64,000 nt of DNA. Origin: Lithodes maja. Its lineage: Eukaryota > Arthropoda > Malacostraca > Decapoda > Lithodidae. The position numbers and the translations under genes were made by a program. The stretch covers positions 44,896-108,895 of the forward strand of contig JBAKBP010006584.1 in NCBI GenBank assembly GCA_037953745.1, given 5' to 3'. Below, in pieces: positions 1-10,118 of this stretch (positions are counted from its first letter, which is position 1; every line of letters begins with the position of its first letter). The notes under the pieces are model-generated. The model did no database searches and was not told the origin of the DNA. It saw only the letters and a list, made by a program, of their open reading frames with translations.

Positions 1-2618
1 CAGTTTGGTTTGTCTATCTCTTATGTCGCATTTAGTAGTAGACATAAGCTTGGTGCTCCCTTCTCGCAGCTGTCCGGTTCAGGTGTTCCTTCAGGCTACG
101 TCTGAAGGAATACAGTGTTCTCTTTTCACGGACTGACTGGGGTAGGTCGTTCCAGTCTTTGATGGCGGTGAAGAAGAATGTTTGCTTACCCTGTCCTTGG
201 ATTCTCGGGACCTTAAAATTAAACATCCTGTTTCTTGTATTATGTCCACTCCTCTCATTTGCTTTAACAAAATCATTCTTTAGGTACTCTGGAGCTCTGT
301 CATAGAAAATTTTGAAGGCATTAGTGAGCCTGATTTGTTTGGCCCTGTCAGCGACATTGAGCATACCTAGTGACTGAAGTTGTTCCTGGCCAACATGTGA
401 TCTGGGTCCTAGGTTCAGCATGAACCTAACCATTTTATTTTGAGTGACCTGAAGTTTGTGCTGTGCTGATTTAGATGATGCAGAGTACCAGGATGACACA
501 GAATAGTCAAAATGACATTGAACAAGCGCTTGGCAGAGGGTCTTTTTGGTCACCGCGGGCAAGCATCCCACCTGTCTATACAGGTATTTTATACGTGCTC
601 TACACTTACTCAGGATAGATTCCAAAATTGTTTCACCTGACAAACTCGCGTCCAGTTTTAGTCCGAGATATTTAACTTGTGACACTGTTGTTATAGGAAT
701 ATCATTACAGTTGACCGAGAAGCCCACAATGTCTTTCAGTTTGCGTTTTGTTCCACATAAGATGGCTTCCGTCTTGCCCAGGTGAAGAGATAGTCTATTG
801 TCCACTAGCCATTCACTACATGATTCTAGTTCTTTGGAAAGTGAAGCGGCAATACTTATTGGGTCTTTTCCTGAAACCAGGAGCACGCTGTCGTCTGCAT
901 ACAGTAATAATTTACATGAGACGCTCAGTTCCATGTCGTTCACATAACAGAGAAAGAGTAAGGGACCAAGGATGCTTCCCTGCGGGACCCCACAGTTAAT
1001 TGGCATAGGATCAGATATATTATCGTCAATTTTGACTCTTTGAGTTCTACCACTAAGATAAGATTTAAACCAGTTCACAGATCCTATGCCCATTGCTTGT
1101 AGTTTATTACATAGGATATCATGGTCTACTGTGTCAAACGCTTTTTGTAGATCAAGAAGAACCATACCAGTGTAGTTACCTTTAGACATTTCTTTACGAA
1201 TGTGATTCGTTAAGTGGATGAGACAGGAGTCTGTCTAGTACATGCATCTGAAACCTGATTGAAACTTATAGAATAGATAATTTTGTTTGAGGTAGTGTTC
1301 AATTTGGGTGTATACCGCTCTTTCAAGGATTTTAGATACAATACATAATATGCTAACTGGTCTGTAGTTACCAACTTCTAGTTTATTTCCTTTCTTGAAT
1401 AGAGGGGTTACAATAGCTTCCTTCAGTTCAGCAGGTACAGTGTTGGTGTTAATTGACAAGTTGATGATGTGGGTTAGGGGGCCTGCTATACTAATGGCTC
1501 CATCTCGTAGAAATTTGGCAGGAATTTTGTCTGGTCCTGTGCTTTTATGTACATTTAGGTTAGACAGCTCGTCAAAAGTGTATTTTGGTGTAACATTTTG
1601 CAATCCAAATGTGTTTGGGTGTATGTCTTTATCTCTGTAGAAATTTCGAAAGGTGGCCGTTGTTGTCGTGTATTTATTGAGAGATTGAAGTAGGTTCTGT
1701 GCAAGTGTGTTTGCTATGGAGGTGAAGAAGGAGTTGAAGTAGGTTGAAATTTGTCGTTTATCGTGGCAAATCTGATCATTAATGGTGAGAGCAATATTAG
1801 TGTTAGACGAATCCCTTGTCTTGTTGCTGTAGCCTGTTGTTTTTAGGTGCCTCCATAGTTTCTTTGGGTTATTCTGATATTCCTCTGCCTTATTGTGAAA
1901 ATAATTAGTTTTCGCTGATTTTATTTTCCTACTTAGTTTATTCCTGGCCCTGTTGAACTCATGTTTCAGACCTTGATCCTGTCTATGTTTCGCTAGCCTT
2001 TTTAACAGATTGTCTCTGTGTTCCAGATGGTGTAGTATGTCATTGTTGATCCATGGGTCTGACCTTGCTTTAATTCGTATGTCTTTCAGAGGAGCTATTT
2101 CGTCTAGAATGTTTGTGATGATGGTTCTGAAGCCAACCCATGCGTCATTAACGTTTGTACTTCCAAACACTGGAGACCAGTCTGTATTCCATAAAATGTC
2201 CAGAAATGTTTCTTTATTGTAGTTTCTGAGTGACCTTGTTTTGATAATCTTGTGATTCTCTAGGGTAATTTTTGTGGTTTTTCGTGTGCAATATGTGACG
2301 AAGTGATCACTTATCCCAGTCTGTATAACCCCTGATTGGGATATTTTGTCCTCTCTGTTACAGTTTATGTGGTCTATTATTGTGGCAGTGTTCTCAGAGA
2401 TACGTGTGGGGGTTGTGATGAGTTGTTTGTGATTGTGCATTGTCAGTATATGCCTATATTCTCGTACAAGCCTATCATTTCGTTGTTTGTAACACAGGTT
2501 AAAATCCCCTAGTATGATGGATTCATTCCGAGGGTCTAGCGATGACAACGTTCGTTCAAATTTGGTCAAGAATTGTGTGTCGTCTGGTGGCCTATAGCAT
2601 ACCCCAATTGTGATGGGT
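1..2618 (-). mobile_element. LINE family A, copy A1, 3' segment (interrupted)
   Basis: This is the downstream part of an older family A LINE on the minus strand. It matches copy A2 (2619-6752) almost base for base from the 3' UTR to the middle of the endonuclease and stops at 'gatgggt' (2612-2618), where A2 begins. The missing upstream part continues at 6753, so A1 was split by A2. The 3' tail lies beyond the left edge of the window. Confidence 0.93.
32..2569 (-). pseudogene. LINE A1 endonuclease/reverse transcriptase, nonsense-interrupted
   Basis: The frame carries the end of an APE-type endonuclease (ILGDFN, IDHINC, SDHFVT motifs) and a non-LTR reverse transcriptase with LDLQKAFDTVDH, GVPQGSILGP and YADD. 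The enzyme would nick target DNA and copy the element RNA at the nick. One TAG stop at 1235-1237 splits it into a 444-codon and a 385-codon frame; A2 has TCG (Ser) at the same place, so a single C-to-A change (coding strand) is enough to explain the break. The upstream end is lost to the A2 insertion. Otherwise it differs from A2 at few positions, so the break looks recent. The clade is CR1/L2-like by motif; exact placement needs a tree. Confidence 0.92.
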
Positions 2619-2925
2619 AATAATAATAATAATAATAATAATATTTATTCAGTTAGCAATTTACAGAGTTGGTACCACATAGTTTGTTACAAATATGACA
2701 TGTACCAGCCTTGCATAATTCCAACTAAGGATAGCCCAATAAGGCCGTTAGGCGTATTTCCATTGGGGTCCTTGTGGGATTAGGTTAGCTGGGGAAAAAA
2801 GGGGAGGATAAAGAAATGGATACTTTAGAAAAAGTATTTCTAGGGGGTTATTTTAAGATACCTTACATCCTATAGTAAATATCAGTAATCATTTCAGTTT
2901 GGTTTGTCTATCTCTTATGTCGCAT

Positions 2926-5900
2926 TTAGTAGTAGACATAAGCTTGGTGCTCCCTTCTCGCAGCTGTCCGGTTCAGGTGTTCCTTCAGGCTACGTCTGAA
3001 GGAATACAGTGTTCTCTTTTCACGGACTGACTGGGGTAGGTCGTTCCAGTCTTTGATGGCGGTGAAGAAGAATGTTTGCTTACCCTGTCCTTGGATTCTC
3101 GGGACCTTAAAATTAAACATCCTGTTTCTTGTATTATGTCCACTCCTCTCATTTGCTTTAACAAAATCATTCTTTAGGTACTCTGGAGCTCTGTCATAGA
3201 AAATTTTGAAGGCATTAGTGAGCCTGATTTGTTTGGCCCTGTCAGCGACATTGAGCATACCTAGTGACTGAAGTTGTTCCTGGCCAACATGTGATCTGGG
3301 TCCTAGGTTCAGCATGAACCTAACCATTTTATTTTGAGTGACCTGAAGTTTGTGCTGTGCTGATTTAGATGATGCAGAGTACCAGGATGACACAGAATAG
3401 TCAAAATGACATTGAACAAGCGCTTGGCAGAGGGTCTTTTTGGTCGCCGCGGGCAAGCATCCCACCTGTCTATACAGGTATTTTATACGTGCTCTACACT
3501 TACTCAGGATAGATTCCAAAATTGTTTCACCTGACAAACTCGCGTCCAGTTTTAGTCCGAGATATTTAACTTGTGACACTGTTGTTATAGGAATATCATT
3601 ACAGTTGACCGAGAAGCCCACAATGTCTTTCAGTTTGCGTTTTGTTCCACATAAGATGGCTTCCGTCTTGCCCAGGTGAAGAGATAGTCTATTGTCCACT
3701 AGCCATTCACTACATGATTCTAGTTCTTTGGAAAGTGAAGCGGCAATACTTATTGGGTCTTTTCCTGAAACCAGGAGCACGCTGTCGTCTGCATACAGTA
3801 ATAATTTACATGAGACGCTCAGTTCCATGTCGTTCACATAACAGAGAAAGAGTAAGGGACCAAGGATGCTTCCCTGCGGGACCCCACAGTTAATTGGCAT
3901 AGGATCAGATATATTATCATCAATTTTGACTCTTTGGGTTCTACCACTAAGATAAGATTTAAACCAGTTCACAGATCCTATGCCCATTGCTTGTAGTTTA
4001 TTACATAGGATATCATGGTCTACTGTGTCAAACGCTTTTTGTAGATCAAGAAGAACCATACCGGTGTAGTTACCTTTAGACATTTCTTTACGAATGTGAT
4101 CCGTTAAGTGGATGAGACAGGAGTCTGTCGAGTACATGCATCTGAAACCTGATTGAAACTTGTAGAATAGATCATTTTGTTTGAGGTAGTGTTCAATTTG
4201 GGTGTATACCGCTCTTTCAAGGATTTTAGATACAATACATAATATGCTAACTGGTCTGTAGTTACCAACTTCTAGTTTATTTCCTTTCTTGAATAGAGGG
4301 GTTACAATAGCTTCCTTCAGTTCAGCAGGTACAGTGTTGGTGTTAATTGACAAGTTGATGATGTGAGTTAGGGGGCCTGCTATACCAATGGCTCCATCTC
4401 GTAGAAATTTGGCAGGAATTTTGTCTGGTCCTGTGCTTTTATGTACATTTAGGTTAGACAGCTCGTCAAAAGTGTATTTTGGTGTAACATTTTGCAATCC
4501 AAATGTGTTTGGGTGTATGTCTTTATCTCTGTAGAAATTTCGAAAGGTGGCCGTTGTTGTCGTGTATTTATTGAGAGGTTGAGGTAGGTTCTGTGCAAGT
4601 GTGTTTGCTATGGAGGTGAAGAAGGAGTTGAAGTAGGTTGAAATTTGTCGTTTATCGTGGCAAATCTGATCATTAATGGTGAGAGCAATATTAGTGTTAG
4701 ATGAATCCCTTGTCTTGTTGCTGTAGCCTGTTGTTTTTAGGTGCCTCCATAGTTTCTTTGGGTTATTCTGATATTCCTCTGCCTTATTGTGAAAATAATT
4801 AGTTTTCGCTGATTTTATTTTCCTACTTAGTTTATTCCTGGCCCTGTTGAACTCATGTTTCAGACCTTGATCCTGTCTATGTTTCGCTAGCCTTTTTAAC
4901 AGATTGTCTCTGTGTTCCAGATGGTGTAGTATGTCATTGTTGATCCATGGGTCTGACCTTGCTTTAATTCGTATGTCTTTCAGAGGAGCTATTTCGTCTA
5001 GAATGTTTGTGATGATGGTTCTGAAGCCAACCCATGCGTCATTAACGTTTGTACTTCCAAACACTGGAGACCAGTCTGTATTCCATAAAATGTCCAGAAA
5101 TGTTTCTTTTTTGTAGTTTCTGAGTGACCTTGTTTTGATAATCTTGTGATTCTCTAGGGTAATTTTTGTGGTTTTTCGTGTGCAATATGTGACGAAGTGA
5201 TCACTTATCCCAGTCTGTATAACCCCTGATTGGGATATTTTGTCCTCTCTGTTACAGTTTATGTGGTCTATTATTGTGGCAGTGTTCTCAGAGATACGTG
5301 TGGGGGTTGTGATGAGTTGTTTATGATTGTGCATTGTCAGTATATGCCTATATTCTCGTACAAGCCTATCATTTCGTTGTTTGTAACACAGGTTAAAATC
5401 CCCTAGTATGATGGATTCATTCCGAGGGTCTAGCGATGACAACGTTCGTTCAAATTTGGTCAAGAATTGTGTGTCGTCTGGTGGCCTATAGCATACCCCA
5501 ATTGTGATGGGTCTTGTCCTCGGCAGGCGTAGATCGATCCACAGAGCTTCGTGATTTTCTACATGGAGGTCGGTCCTGGTTGTGTGTGTGAGGTTGTTTT
5601 TTACATACAGACATACTCCTCCCCCATGCCTATTGCGATCATTCCTAACCATATTGAAACCTTGAATGTTTATTTCACCATCGTTTATACTTGAATCCAG
5701 CCAGGTTTCTGTGATTGCAATTATTGAAGCTTTGGCCTTATTAGCTAACAAGTTTAATTCTGACAATTTATGGTACATTGATCTGGCGTTAATGTGGATA
5801 AGATGGAGCCCTTTGTTGGTGAACACTCTGTATTCATCTTTGATTTTGAATGTGTCCTGGCTGGATTCTGAGTTGTTAATACTAATTGGTTCATTTACAT

Positions 5901-6750
5901 TAATATTCGGTAATGAATGCAAGGCACATATGTTGCATAGGAATTCCCGTTCTTCACTGTTGGTCTTCTTAGAGATGCACTTCATGTGAGCTACAGTTTT
6001 ACACTTAACACAGTTTATGATCCTTTGTTTTCTTGTTATGAGTGATTCACATATTTTACAAATGATTTTAGGACCTTTAATAGCTATTTCCCTACATTTA
6101 TCGCATTCCACTTCTTTTCTGCTAGTAATGTAAGTACATCGATCGTGTACTGTTTCATTACAACTACTACATTGTGACGTTGTACTCCTTTTGTTGAATC
6201 CAATATCGCACACTATACATATTTTCCTGTTACTGTTCATCGTACGTCTGGCGGTGTGGTGATCAGCTGTGCGCCGTGAGCGGCTGATGGTGTGTGAGCG
6301 CGTGAGATGAGGACAGGTTGTGGCTCCCCCTTGCCCCCCTCCCACCCCTACCTGTATTTGTTGTTTTATGTCCTTGTTCTTGGCCGTTGTTGCTGTTACT
6401 TCATTGTCGATGTGTTTGCTAGAGCTTCCTGTTTGTTTGGGTGTTCTGGTTGCATGTTGTGTTACTTGGGTCACCGATATCTGTGGTAGTGATGATACAG
6501 TTGAGGGTAATGTTGAGTAGGTAGAATGTTGGCACTGTGCTGGCGGTTGCCCTGCGGTCTTGGTTGTGAGTTGGAGCGTGACGGGAAACTTGGGTGCCTG
6601 CTGGCCCAGTTTGTTATAACGAATTTTACTGCTAGGGACTGTTGAAATGTCGGTGTCTGCCTTACTTGTTTGGTGGTGAGGTTTCTTCAACGTTGAACTA
6701 GGGCCGGGGTTGGTCTCTACATCTCCGCAGCTAATTAGAGTGTAGCACAA
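2926..6750 (-). CDS. LINE polyprotein: 2A-like peptide, zinc fingers, APE endonuclease, reverse transcriptase
   Basis: One open frame of 1,274 codons. Residues 5-17 form a 2A-like motif ending GDVETNPGP. Residues about 18-170 are a Ser/Thr/Gln-rich linker. Residues about 178-275 hold paired Cys/His clusters of PHD-like type (CIVC, CSSC, CDKC, CKIC, CVKC, CNIC). The APE endonuclease starts near 316 (HINARS, TETWLD, GGGVCLYV, ILGDFN, SDH). The reverse transcriptase follows with NYRPVS, LDLQKAFDTVDH, GVPQGS and YADD (bases 3784-3795), then a CR1-like C-terminal domain. All core motifs are present and no stop occurs, so this is the best candidate for a recently active element here. The first codon is TTG; the real start may lie upstream in sequence lost by truncation. 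The single-frame 2A-zinc-EN-RT layout fits CR1/L2-group LINEs. Confidence 0.93.
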   Translation of the reverse strand: MCYTLISCGDVETNPGPSSTLKKPHHQTSKADTDISTVPSSKIRYNKLGQQAPKFPVTLQLTTKTAGQPPAQCQHSTYSTLPSTVSSLPQISVTQVTQHATRTPKQTGSSSKHIDNEVTATTAKNKDIKQQIQVGVGGGQGGATTCPHLTRSHTISRSRRTADHHTARRTMNSNRKICIVCDIGFNKRSTTSQCSSCNETVHDRCTYITSRKEVECDKCREIAIKGPKIICKICESLITRKQRIINCVKCKTVAHMKCISKKTNSEEREFLCNICALHSLPNINVNEPISINNSESSQDTFKIKDEYRVFTNKGLHLIHINARSMYHKLSELNLLANKAKASIIAITETWLDSSINDGEINIQGFNMVRNDRNRHGGGVCLYVKNNLTHTTRTDLHVENHEALWIDLRLPRTRPITIGVCYRPPDDTQFLTKFERTLSSLDPRNESIILGDFNLCYKQRNDRLVREYRHILTMHNHKQLITTPTRISENTATIIDHINCNREDKISQSGVIQTGISDHFVTYCTRKTTKITLENHKIIKTRSLRNYKKETFLDILWNTDWSPVFGSTNVNDAWVGFRTIITNILDEIAPLKDIRIKARSDPWINNDILHHLEHRDNLLKRLAKHRQDQGLKHEFNRARNKLSRKIKSAKTNYFHNKAEEYQNNPKKLWRHLKTTGYSNKTRDSSNTNIALTINDQICHDKRQISTYFNSFFTSIANTLAQNLPQPLNKYTTTTATFRNFYRDKDIHPNTFGLQNVTPKYTFDELSNLNVHKSTGPDKIPAKFLRDGAIGIAGPLTHIINLSINTNTVPAELKEAIVTPLFKKGNKLEVGNYRPVSILCIVSKILERAVYTQIEHYLKQNDLFYKFQSGFRCMYSTDSCLIHLTDHIRKEMSKGNYTGMVLLDLQKAFDTVDHDILCNKLQAMGIGSVNWFKSYLSGRTQRVKIDDNISDPMPINCGVPQGSILGPLLFLCYVNDMELSVSCKLLLYADDSVLLVSGKDPISIAASLSKELESCSEWLVDNRLSLHLGKTEAILCGTKRKLKDIVGFSVNCNDIPITTVSQVKYLGLKLDASLSGETILESILSKCRARIKYLYRQVGCLPAATKKTLCQALVQCHFDYSVSSWYSASSKSAQHKLQVTQNKMVRFMLNLGPRSHVGQEQLQSLGMLNVADRAKQIRLTNAFKIFYDRAPEYLKNDFVKANERSGHNTRNRMFNFKVPRIQGQGKQTFFFTAIKDWNDLPQSVREKRTLYSFRRSLKEHLNRTAARREHQAYVYY
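6700..6738 (-). other. 2A-like ribosome-skipping motif at the LINE N terminus
   Basis: The encoded LISCGDVETNPGP matches the 2A consensus D-(V/I)-E-x-N-P-G-P. In viral and LINE 2A sequences the ribosome skips the bond between the last Gly and Pro. Here it would detach a short N-terminal peptide from the zinc-finger/EN/RT protein. 2A-like peptides are known in APE-type LINEs of invertebrates. Activity in this copy is inferred. Confidence 0.85.
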
Positions 6751-6752
6751 TA

Positions 6753-7329
6753 GGTCTTGTCCTCGGCAGGTGTAGATCGATCCACAGAGCTTCGTGATTT
6801 TCTACATGGAGGTCGGTCCTGGTTGTGTGTGTGAGGTTGTTTTTTACATACAGACATACTCCTCCCCCATGCCTATTGCGATCATTCCTAACCATATTGA
6901 AACCTTGAATGTTTATTTCACCATCGTTTATACTTGAATCCAGCCAGGTTTCTGTGATTGCAATTATTGAAGCTTTGGCCTTATTAGCTAACAAGTTTAA
7001 TTCTGACAATTTATGGTACATTGATCTGGCGTTAATGTGGATAAGATGGAGCCCTTTGTTGGTGAACACTCTGTATTCATCTTTGATTTTGAATGAGTCC
7101 TGGCTGGATTCTGAGTTGTTAATACTAATTGGTTCATTTACATTAATATTCGGTAATGAATGCAAGGCACATACAGTATGTTGCATAGGAATTCCCGTTC
7201 TTCACTGTTGGTCTTCTTAGAGATGCACTTCATGTGAGCTACAGTTTTACACTTAACACAGTTTATGATCCTTTGTTTTCTTGTTATGAGTGATTCACAT
7301 ATTTCACAAATGATTTTAGGACCCTTAAT
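6753..7329 (-). pseudogene. LINE A1, 5' segment (zinc finger and endonuclease start)
   Basis: This continues A1 upstream of the A2 insertion. It encodes the second zinc-finger cluster (IICEICES, NCVKCKTVAHMKC, FLCNI) and the start of the endonuclease (HINARSMYHKL, TETWLDS). A 5-base insertion near 7171-7175, relative to A2, shifts the frame just after the zinc cluster. Similarity to A2 ends near 7328, where kinase coding sequence begins on the other strand, so A1 was 5' truncated when it inserted. Confidence 0.9.
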
Positions 7330-7332
7330 GGA

Positions 7333-7662
7333 CCTCATGCCTATCTCATTGACTTGGGCAGAAGTTGTCATATCGGCGAGGCACCAGAAACCTTTAAAAA
7401 TAAGGATGCTGACCGGCACAAGCTGTTTCCTTTCTACGACTTTCATCTTTGGTGTGGAAACATTGCTCTGCCTCACTCCGACGTTTACTCGCTTGGCTTT
7501 TCTATGAAGGAAACATTGGAGTACATTGATTCAACTGGACTGTTCATTCTTGATGAGAATATTTCATGTTTATTTGATAGCATGATTAATACAGATGTTG
7601 AGGCTCGACCATCTCTGCAGCAGGTCATGGCTTCCCTTGATAACTATCTTGGGGACAATTAA
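7333..7662 (+). pseudogene. Protein kinase C-terminal half, truncated by LINE A1
   Basis: A plus-strand frame with no ATG reads PHAYLIDLGRSCHIGEAP, then HSDVYSLGFSMKETLEYI, then DVEARPSLQQVMASLDNYL and a TAA stop. This matches protein-kinase subdomains VII (DLG in place of DFG), IX (SDVYSLG) and XI (ARPS). The N-lobe and catalytic loop are absent: LINE A1, in antisense, begins exactly where homology is lost. It could be the last exon of a gene or a fragment of a multicopy kinase family; no splice acceptor is visible because the upstream side is LINE. The substrate cannot be judged. Confidence 0.7.
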
Positions 7663-8063
7663 TCATATAAAATACCCTTGTCTTTGCTCTGTCTAGGCTA
7701 CATCAAATTGGAAGTATGTCACACCAATTTATTTCAGTCTCCCACACGAAAGCAGCGACAATTATATATAGGATTTACTCTTGTTATTTTAGTTATAAAT
7801 ATGTATAGACACGGACAGCTAATACACAGACTTTAACTATGTTTTGATAGTATAAGACTGTATATTTTGCTGGCCACTATATACTCATACATAGCTAAAA
7901 TAACATGAATAAAAGTATGTTTGTCCCAGGTGGACGTGTGGACAACTGTACCTTTGACTATACTGTGTACACATTAACTAGGCAGCCTATTGTAAAGTCA
8001 GTGAAAATAGGTTAGCCTAAACTGAACAAGATGCGGAAATACACGACTACCAGGCTAAGTGGG
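7663..8063. other. Non-coding stretch
   Basis: AT-rich sequence after the kinase fragment. I see no ORF, array or RNA gene. An AATAAA at 7908-7913 could be a leftover polyadenylation signal for the kinase frame. Confidence 0.4.
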
Positions 8064-8139
8064 GCACCTTTATTAGTCTCGTGGTAATGTGTCTGCCTCG
8101 TAATCCAAGGGTCCCGGGTTCGATTCCCACCCTGGGTGC
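8064..8139 (+). other. tRNA-like sequence (SINE head or tRNA pseudogene)
   Basis: The 76 bases have tRNA proportions. The 5' GCACC pairs with 3' GGTGC, 'tctgcctcgtaat' resembles a Thr(CGT) anticodon arm and 'gggttcgattccc' is a good B box. The anticodon and T stems pair badly, so a functional tRNA is unlikely. It is followed by (T)n-poor unique sequence, so the SINE body, if any, is not obvious. Confidence 0.45.
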
Positions 8140-8650
8140 AGATATTAGGGGGGCTATTTCAACATCCAACAAAGTTTATGTGTGTTGGTAAAATTGTCAA
8201 GATGGTTGAAAGTAAGATCGGAGCTCCATAACTCTCCTTACGGGCATGGTGTAAAAACCAAATCCTATATTACTACACCAGCTTATATGACGGTAACTAT
8301 TCTCTGTTTAATTTCATCTGATGGTAAATTGAATCCCTTAGCAGCTAATTTTATCGATACTTAATGGACAAATATGAAACTACTATGTCTCTGCATCATA
8401 TTAAGACCAAGTTTATACAATTAGCACCATATCTCACTACAAAATCTTCAAAATCTTGATGGGAACTTTGCATTTTACCGTCAGTTGGAAAGAAACAGGA
8501 TATAGTTATGATGCGTTCCACTATGATCTGTCCTTAATGCGTTCAAGATACGATGACGCATTTTTTAGCTATTATACAGTACATTCCCTCCCTACACTCA
8601 CATCGTATAAATGAGGAAGTGGCCGCCCACCGAAAAATTTATAAATTTAG

Positions 8651-8662
8651 CATATATATATA

Positions 8663-8720
<58 letters not shown>

Positions 8721-8730
8721 GATATATATA
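8651..8730. repeat. (TA)n microsatellite
   Basis: Almost pure TA dinucleotides, followed by a T-rich and poly-T stretch to about 8802. Confidence 0.95.
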
Positions 8731-8910
8731 TTTTATTTTTTATTTTTTTAAATTATATTTTTGAGGGGGAAGAGGGAGGGGTGTTTTTTTTTTTTTTTTT
8801 TAATAGGAGAGGAATTTGATGAGGCAATAGGGGGTATTTAGTCTAAGGTGAACACTAGAATCAATTGTTCTAATATAACATACACAATCAAAGTTCATTC
8901 ATCCATGCTG

Positions 8911-9379
8911 ATGGATGGTGTGGTGGAGTGGTCATGCCACTGGATTGGTAATCCAATGGACCCGGGTTCAAATCCCGATATGTCAATGGGAAGATATTAT
9001 TGGGATTGAATTTGTGCTGTACCTAGTATCAGTGCATTACCACAAAGCCCACCAAAATGCCAAAAAAATACCCTCATTGTTCCCTGATTAAATAACACTC
9101 TTATGTTACAGGGGGACAATGCCTAGTGAGTTCACTGCTTAATAGGTGGCGTTCTGAGAGTGAGGGTCTGAGTCTGGAGGATGAGACAGTGAAGCACTTG
9201 AACGAAGCAACCAGCCACTTCAGAGATGGAGCTGCTTCGAGCCATGAATGGATGCTTCACATTTCTCACTCCCCAGACTGGAACAAGACCTCACAGGCTT
9301 CACCGTGTTGAGCGGTGGAATGTACAGACTCTCAGCCTATGCCCGAGAGGGAGTAGATGGAAAAAAAAAAAAAAAAAAA
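8911..9379 (+). mobile_element. tRNA-derived SINE S1, full copy
   Basis: The head 'ggtggagtggtcatgccac' and the B box 'gggttcaaatcccg' form a tRNA-like Pol III promoter. A conserved body follows ('gaagatattattgggat', 'gtacctagtatcagtgcat'), and the copy ends in 'gcctatgcccgagaggga' and a 19-base poly(A) at 9361-9379. The same unit recurs in antisense at 14401-14967 and, truncated, at 57281-57696. Confidence 0.85.
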
Positions 9380-9549
9380 TGCTAAACCCAAGAATCTTTT
9401 GATTCTTGGAAGTGATGAAGATAATGATGGTGAAGATGAAGAAATACAGGAATAATAACAAACAAAAGCAAATTAAGCTTTTTAATGACGATAATATACC
9501 AACAGATACCAAGCTCTAAACTGCCAGTGCCAAGATGAAAACAATGACC

Positions 9550-9769
9550 TCAAGGGTGGTGACCTGTTTTGGTTCTGTCCTTTTCTATCTTTCTCTGGCT
9601 TGTATCCATTTGGCCCCATTCAGCCTACTGTTTTAAGACGTTTATCCCCATCCAGGCGTCAATTTTTTTACTGGTGAGCGGTAGCGAGCCAGCATATTTT
9701 TTATTTTTGTTTGACAGCAGGCCAAATTTGTACATTTTTCGATAGAAAAATTTCTCCGGCAAAGCCGGA
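9550..9769 (+). mobile_element. Half of a foldback MITE of the FB family
   Basis: It shares 'cttgtatccatttggcccc', 'cagcctactgttttaagac' and 'ggtagcgagccagcat' with the left arms and loop of the complete elements at 18419-18806 and 19295-19684. The right arm is absent; it runs straight into the RB repeat. Confidence 0.7.
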
Positions 9770-10118
9770 TTTCTCCACTTGAGGGATTTTTTCTTGACCC
9801 CTTTCTCTCTCATGTCTAGCCCCATTGCTTTTGAGATTTTAAGATGTTTGCCCCATTAGTTTAGCGATTTTAAGAAGTTTCACCCCATTTATGTCACTTT
9901 TAAGACCTTTCGTCCCATTTAGGTGTCGATTTTTTCCGGGCGAGCGATAGCGAGCCTGTAATTTAAGAGGAACCGGCCTTCGGCCGGGACATTTTTCTAC
10001 CGAAAAATGTACAAATTTATCTTGAAAAGGGGTCAAGGGGGTGTAATTTGAAGCTTGATGGAAGTCTAGGAAACACACTAAATATCTCCCCTTAAGTAAA
10101 GCATGGAGCACCAACTAC
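9770..10118 (+). repeat. RB repeat, left arm of the satellite-bearing foldback
   Basis: It contains 'gccccattgcttttgag', the 'gcgagcgatagcgagcc' motif, the hairpin 'ccggccttcggccgg' and a second small hairpin 'tttttctaccgaaaaa'. The same block lies in reverse orientation at 12697-12975, beyond two tandem arrays. Related fragments occur at 18155, 27541, 40865 and 48890. Confidence 0.8.

Larger units (their letters stand above)
2619..6752 (-). mobile_element. LINE family A, copy A2, inserted in A1
   Basis: A 4.1-kb minus-strand element. Its 3' end is a UTR (2643-2925) followed by a trinucleotide (ATT)n tail at 2619-2642, a usual LINE ending. Its 5' end abuts A1 sequence at 6753. The only flanking duplication I can see is 'ggt' (2616-2618 and 6753-6755), which may be chance. 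The open frame begins within a few bases of the 5' junction, so the element is probably slightly 5' truncated. Confidence 0.92.

Noticed and set aside
8064..8139. Functional tRNA-Thr
   Set aside because: The B box and acceptor ends are good, but the anticodon and T stems do not pair.
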